Positions 5,662 through 8,643 of a DNA stretch of 8,643 bases are shown in pieces. The DNA is from UBA1189 sp045126595. GTDB lineage: Bacteria; Bacteroidota; Bacteroidia; Bacteroidales; Bacteroidaceae. The first letter of the stretch is position 1. The number at the start of each line of letters is the position of its first letter. The translations under genes were made by a program, and so were the position numbers. The stretch lies in contig JBGVOS010000021.1 in the NCBI GenBank assembly GCA_045126595.1, forward strand, positions 1 to 8,643, given 5' to 3'. The notes under the pieces are model-generated. The model searched no databases and was not told the origin of the DNA. It saw only the letters and a program-made list of their open reading frames with translations.

Positions 5662-8643
5662 TTATTTCAGATAATATCTCTTGCCATTGATGATGTAGAT
5701 GCCTCGGCCCAGCTGCTCCTTGACCTTATCGGCGCGGATGCCTTTCTTCAGCAGGGTACCGCTGATGGAGTATACATCAACAATCTGCTCGGTGAGAAGG
5801 ATTTCGTCGATGCCAGTAGCGGTGAACGAGCCAGTCACCGTTACATCCTGTGCGGGCATGGTCTCGGGCACTTCGCTCCAGCCGCTGAAGGTGTGGCCCT
5901 CCTTGACGGGCTCGGCAATCAATGTAATGGCTGTGCCGTATTCAACGCTGTCGGTAGCGTATACCTCACCATCTACGATGTAGATGATGGCGTAGCGGTT
6001 CACGATGAACGAGCCAGTTACTGTTACGTCCTCGGCAGGCATGGTCTCAGGCACTTCGCTCCATCCGCTGAAGGTGTAGCCCTCCTTGACGGGATCGGCA
6101 ATCGGCGTGATGGCTGCTCCGTACTCGATGCTGTCGGTAGCGTATACCTCACCATCTACGATGTAGATGATGGCGTAGCGGTTCACGATGAACGAGCCAG
6201 TTACTGTTACATCCTGTGCAGGCATGGTCTCGGGCACCTCGCTCCATCCGCTGAAGTCATATCCCTCCCTGACGGGCTCGGCAATCAATGTAATGGCTGT
6301 GCCGTATTCAACGCTGTCGGTAGCGTATACCTCACCGTCGACAACGTAGGTGAGGGCGTATGTGAGTTTGCGGAACTCCACGTAGAACGTGGTGTCGGCA
6401 GTGATTTCTGTCACCTCCTCGCCGTCGGGAGCTGTTCGCCAGATGGCTCGGTAGCCTTCGATGGTGGCGAGCTGTGGTAGTGTGCTGTTGGTGTAGAGTG
6501 AGTCTGTCTCCTCCGAAGTGCTGGTGGTATAGGTCACCTTGTATACGCGCTCACCGCCGAGGACGGGGTGTGTGTCGATACCTATCTTCTGGCCGAAGGC
6601 TTCGCCCAAGAGGTAGGCTACCTCGCCCGACAGCATCTGCTCGTCGGTGACGGTGGTCTGACCCTCGGTGATGTCATACTCCTGAGTGGCAAAGAGGTTC
6701 TTGGCCTTGTCCTTCGCTGCGGTGCCTCCGATGCAGGCTGCTACCTTGTTGCCTGTGACTGTGCCTAGGTTGAATACGTTTTCGATGACGGCATTCTTGT
6801 GGTTGTAGCCTGCCACACCACCGCAGCTGCTCGTGCCTGTGATGTCGCCCAGGTTGTAGGAGTTGGTGAGCGTCGAGGTGGCTTGTGACACGGAGCCTGT
6901 GACGCCTCCCACGTAGCTGGATGTGCCTATAATGGTAGCCTTGTTGACACAGCGGTCTACGGGCGACTTGGCACCCATGAGGGCTACGATACCTGCCACA
7001 TACTGCTTGGCACTGACCTCGCCATCGACGGTGATGCCGCTGATGTGGCTGTTGGTGGTGTAGCCGAAGAGGGCCTGGTAAGTGAGCGTGTTGTTGATGT
7101 AGAGGCCATCGACGGTGTGTCCGTCGCCCTCGAATGTGCCTTGGTAGGCCGTGCTCGACTTGCTGCCGCCGATGGGAGTCCAGTCGTGGCCGCAGAGGTC
7201 GATGTCGCTCACGAGCTTGGCCGACAGCTTATAGTCGCCGGCATTGACCTTGGCGGCAAACCATGCCAGCTCGGCACCCGTGCCGATGTGGTATATGCCG
7301 TCCTCGTAGCGGGGCTCGGTGAGTGTGGTGCCGTCCCATGCGTTTTCATCGGCCTTGACCATCTCGATGAGGACGGTCTGCTCGCCCTCGGCATCGTCGG
7401 CAATGGTCAGTGTGGTGCGGAAGCAGCGGTAGCCCGCCTTGGCGGCCTTGATGAGGTATGTGCCATAGGTAGCTGAGTATGTGCCCTCGGCATTGGGGCG
7501 CAAGGTGTCGCCCTCATAGGTGATGGTGTACTGTATGCTGTCCACGTCGGATTGGAGGTTGATGACAAAGTTTTTGGTCTCGGCGATAGGAATGCGCACT
7601 TCGGGCAATTGGCCGAAATAGGTCTTGTGGGCAATGGCGGTGAAGTTGGGCGAGCGACCCAAGTTTTTGTTGATGTCGCGGTGGGCACCGATGGGATCGC
7701 CGAATCCATTAACCTGTATCACACCCTGATCCATGACGAGCTCCTCGGCGGTATAGTCGGCAGGGATGTCGATGGTGACGGCTTGTGCCGAGGGTACAGA
7801 GCCGAAGGTGTACTGGCCTGCGCCGAGGATGAGCGACGAGCCATTGGGGATGTTGTTGTAGGTCACGTAGGCCGACATGTTGTATATGCCTGCTAGCTTG
7901 TTGGCGGGGTGATGGAGTCCGCTATACTGAATCTTGATTTTGTCTCCAGCTTGGAAGATGGTGCTGCCTTCACGACTTGCATTGGTGATCTCGCGATGGC
8001 AGGGCTTGGCGGTCAGCACCTGATAGATAGAGTTGCCTGTGGCATCGGTGAGCTTGACAATCTGTCGGCCTTCTTTCAGCAATAGGGTGTATGAGCCGTC
8101 GTCATTCTTGCGTACACCCTCTGTGGTGAATCCGTGGTAGGTTGCCATCTGCTCACCGATGGTGGGGTATGCGATCTCGATATGGTCGACGCCCTCAGGG
8201 GTGAAGGTGTAGGTGGCACCCTCTTCGGTGTCGAGGTAATAGAACACGTCGTGCTCGGCATCGACATACTTGCCGGCGGTCTTCAAGGCTCCTTCGTTGT
8301 AGGCTTCGTTGATGAACATGTTGGGCTGCATGGCTGTGGCTTCATCACCTACGGTCACGACGTAGGCTGCGGTGTTCTCGGGCCAGATGGCGCCCCAGTA
8401 CTCACCGCCCATGAAGGGGGTCTTGGTGAGTGAGTCGCCCTTGGCGTTGTACTTATAGTAGTTCAGTGCTATGGCATCGTAGGTCACCAGTACGATGGCG
8501 GTACCCTTGCCTACTGCCTTGATGGTTGACCATGTCTCTGTGGTGGGGTGTGCGTTGTCGATCTCGATGACACCGGTACTGGGGTTGCCGTCAAGGTCGA
8601 TGATGGTGTAGTGGAAGTCGGGCTCAATGAAGTAGTTGGCCGT
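5662..8643 (-). CDS. Large secreted/surface protein with GLUG region and InlB-type repeats (5' partial)
   Basis: The frame is open to the right edge, so the N-terminus and any signal peptide are missing; 993 residues are visible (numbered from the edge). Residues about 1-55 end in IKAVGKGTAIVLVTYDA, like the tail of a bacterial Ig-like (Big_2) domain. Residues about 56-425 are a beta-rich region I cannot name. About 430-490 contains HIGTGAELAWFAAKVNAGDY and SDIDLCGHDWTPIG, the usual lead-in to GLUG repeats. About 499-655 carries GLUG-like repeats (SSYVGGVTGS, SSCGGVAGYN). Residues 762-944 are three 61-residue InlB/Flg_new (Listeria-Bacteroides) repeats with the core SGWSEVPETMPA. Residues 945-993 form a short C-terminal tail (VDVYSISGTLLKKG...GIYIINGKRYYLK) resembling type IX secretion sorting domains but without the PNP box. 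A GTG at 8487 is only an internal valine codon. It is likely exported and surface-attached or released; the ligand is unknown. Confidence 0.85.
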   Translation of the reverse strand, partial: TANYFIEPDFHYTIIDLDGNPSTGVIEIDNAHPTTETWSTIKAVGKGTAIVLVTYDAIALNYYKYNAKGDSLTKTPFMGGEYWGAIWPENTAAYVVTVGDEATAMQPNMFINEAYNEGALKTAGKYVDAEHDVFYYLDTEEGATYTFTPEGVDHIEIAYPTIGEQMATYHGFTTEGVRKNDDGSYTLLLKEGRQIVKLTDATGNSIYQVLTAKPCHREITNASREGSTIFQAGDKIKIQYSGLHHPANKLAGIYNMSAYVTYNNIPNGSSLILGAGQYTFGSVPSAQAVTIDIPADYTAEELVMDQGVIQVNGFGDPIGAHRDINKNLGRSPNFTAIAHKTYFGQLPEVRIPIAETKNFVINLQSDVDSIQYTITYEGDTLRPNAEGTYSATYGTYLIKAAKAGYRCFRTTLTIADDAEGEQTVLIEMVKADENAWDGTTLTEPRYEDGIYHIGTGAELAWFAAKVNAGDYKLSAKLVSDIDLCGHDWTPIGGSKSSTAYQGTFEGDGHTVDGLYINNTLTYQALFGYTTNSHISGITVDGEVSAKQYVAGIVALMGAKSPVDRCVNKATIIGTSSYVGGVTGSVSQATSTLTNSYNLGDITGTSSCGGVAGYNHKNAVIENVFNLGTVTGNKVAACIGGTAAKDKAKNLFATQEYDITEGQTTVTDEQMLSGEVAYLLGEAFGQKIGIDTHPVLGGERVYKVTYTTSTSEETDSLYTNSTLPQLATIEGYRAIWRTAPDGEEVTEITADTTFYVEFRKLTYALTYVVDGEVYATDSVEYGTAITLIAEPVREGYDFSGWSEVPETMPAQDVTVTGSFIVNRYAIIYIVDGEVYATDSIEYGAAITPIADPVKEGYTFSGWSEVPETMPAEDVTVTGSFIVNRYAIIYIVDGEVYATDSVEYGTAITLIAEPVKEGHTFSGWSEVPETMPAQDVTVTGSFTATGIDEILLTEQIVDVYSISGTLLKKGIRADKVKEQLGRGIYIINGKRYYLK
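5812..6360 (-). repeat. Three tandem 183-bp InlB/Flg_new coding repeats
   Basis: The units are 6178-6360, 5995-6177 and 5812-5994, each exactly 183 bp (61 codons). Each begins with Tyr-Ala, has DGEVYATDSxEYG, and ends in the core SGWSEVPETMPAxDVTVTGSF. Units 2 and 3 differ at only a handful of residues before their last four. The first two end in IVNR; the last ends in TATG, where the C-terminal tail starts. High nucleotide identity makes copy-number change by recombination plausible. Confidence 0.9.

Noticed and set aside
5893..6480. 195-codon plus-strand ORF with internal repeats
   Set aside because: The repeats are the antisense of the 183-bp InlB coding repeats; the minus-strand frame explains them fully.
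8485..8487. GTG at 8487 as the start of the large surface protein
   Set aside because: The frame stays open for 52 further codons to the window edge and the sequence there continues a domain-like pattern, so this is an internal valine and the gene is partial.

Overview
The window looks like a Bacteroidota (Bacteroidales, probably Prevotellaceae-like) chromosome segment. The signs are TAnnTTTG-type -7 promoter elements, starts without Shine-Dalgarno sequences, a large secreted protein with GLUG and InlB/Flg_new-type repeats plus a short C-terminal tail ending in GIYIINGKRYYLK, and a 'PSPRGEG' intergenic repeat. The assignment is by pattern recognition; no search was run. Every credible gene lies on the minus strand, so transcription runs from high to low coordinates.

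In transcription order: (1) 8643-5662, the 3' part (at least 993 residues) of a giant surface or secreted protein, open at the right edge, closed by a long hairpin terminator at 5588-5637. (2) 5424-3664, a two-gene operon: a 50-residue single-pass membrane protein, then 3 nt later a 534-residue AspT-family transporter. A TACCTTTG promoter lies at 5451-5458 and a hairpin terminator at 3612-3637. (3) 3468-860, a second operon: a LysR-type regulator followed after 32 nt by a 557-residue AspT-family transporter that resembles E. coli YidE. It has its own TACCTTTG promoter and a candidate operator dyad. (4) 663-174, a small gene apparently split by a frameshift at a run of eight A residues and carrying a mobile palindromic repeat inside its reading frame, ending at a bidirectional terminator. 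(5) 1-106, four degenerate 22-bp tandem units running towards the left edge.

The functional core is two adjacent, differently regulated operons, each built around one member of the AspT/YidE/YbjL family. These transporters have two membrane halves flanking two RCK_C (TrkA_C) regulatory domains. The two copies belong to different subclasses by their signature motifs (TNTPG/TDPPA versus TSTPG/TSTPG), so they are probably not a recent duplication. One is paired with a LysR regulator and the other with an uncharacterised small membrane protein. Substrates cannot be read from the sequence; known family members handle amino acids or dicarboxylates.

The most interesting observations are the A8 frameshift joining two ORFs into one 162-residue protein with an in-frame repeat insertion, the small membrane protein translationally coupled to a transporter, a 23-bp intergenic word repeated behind two genes 4.7 kb apart, the 22-bp tandem array, and the nearly identical 183-bp tandem repeats in the surface protein.
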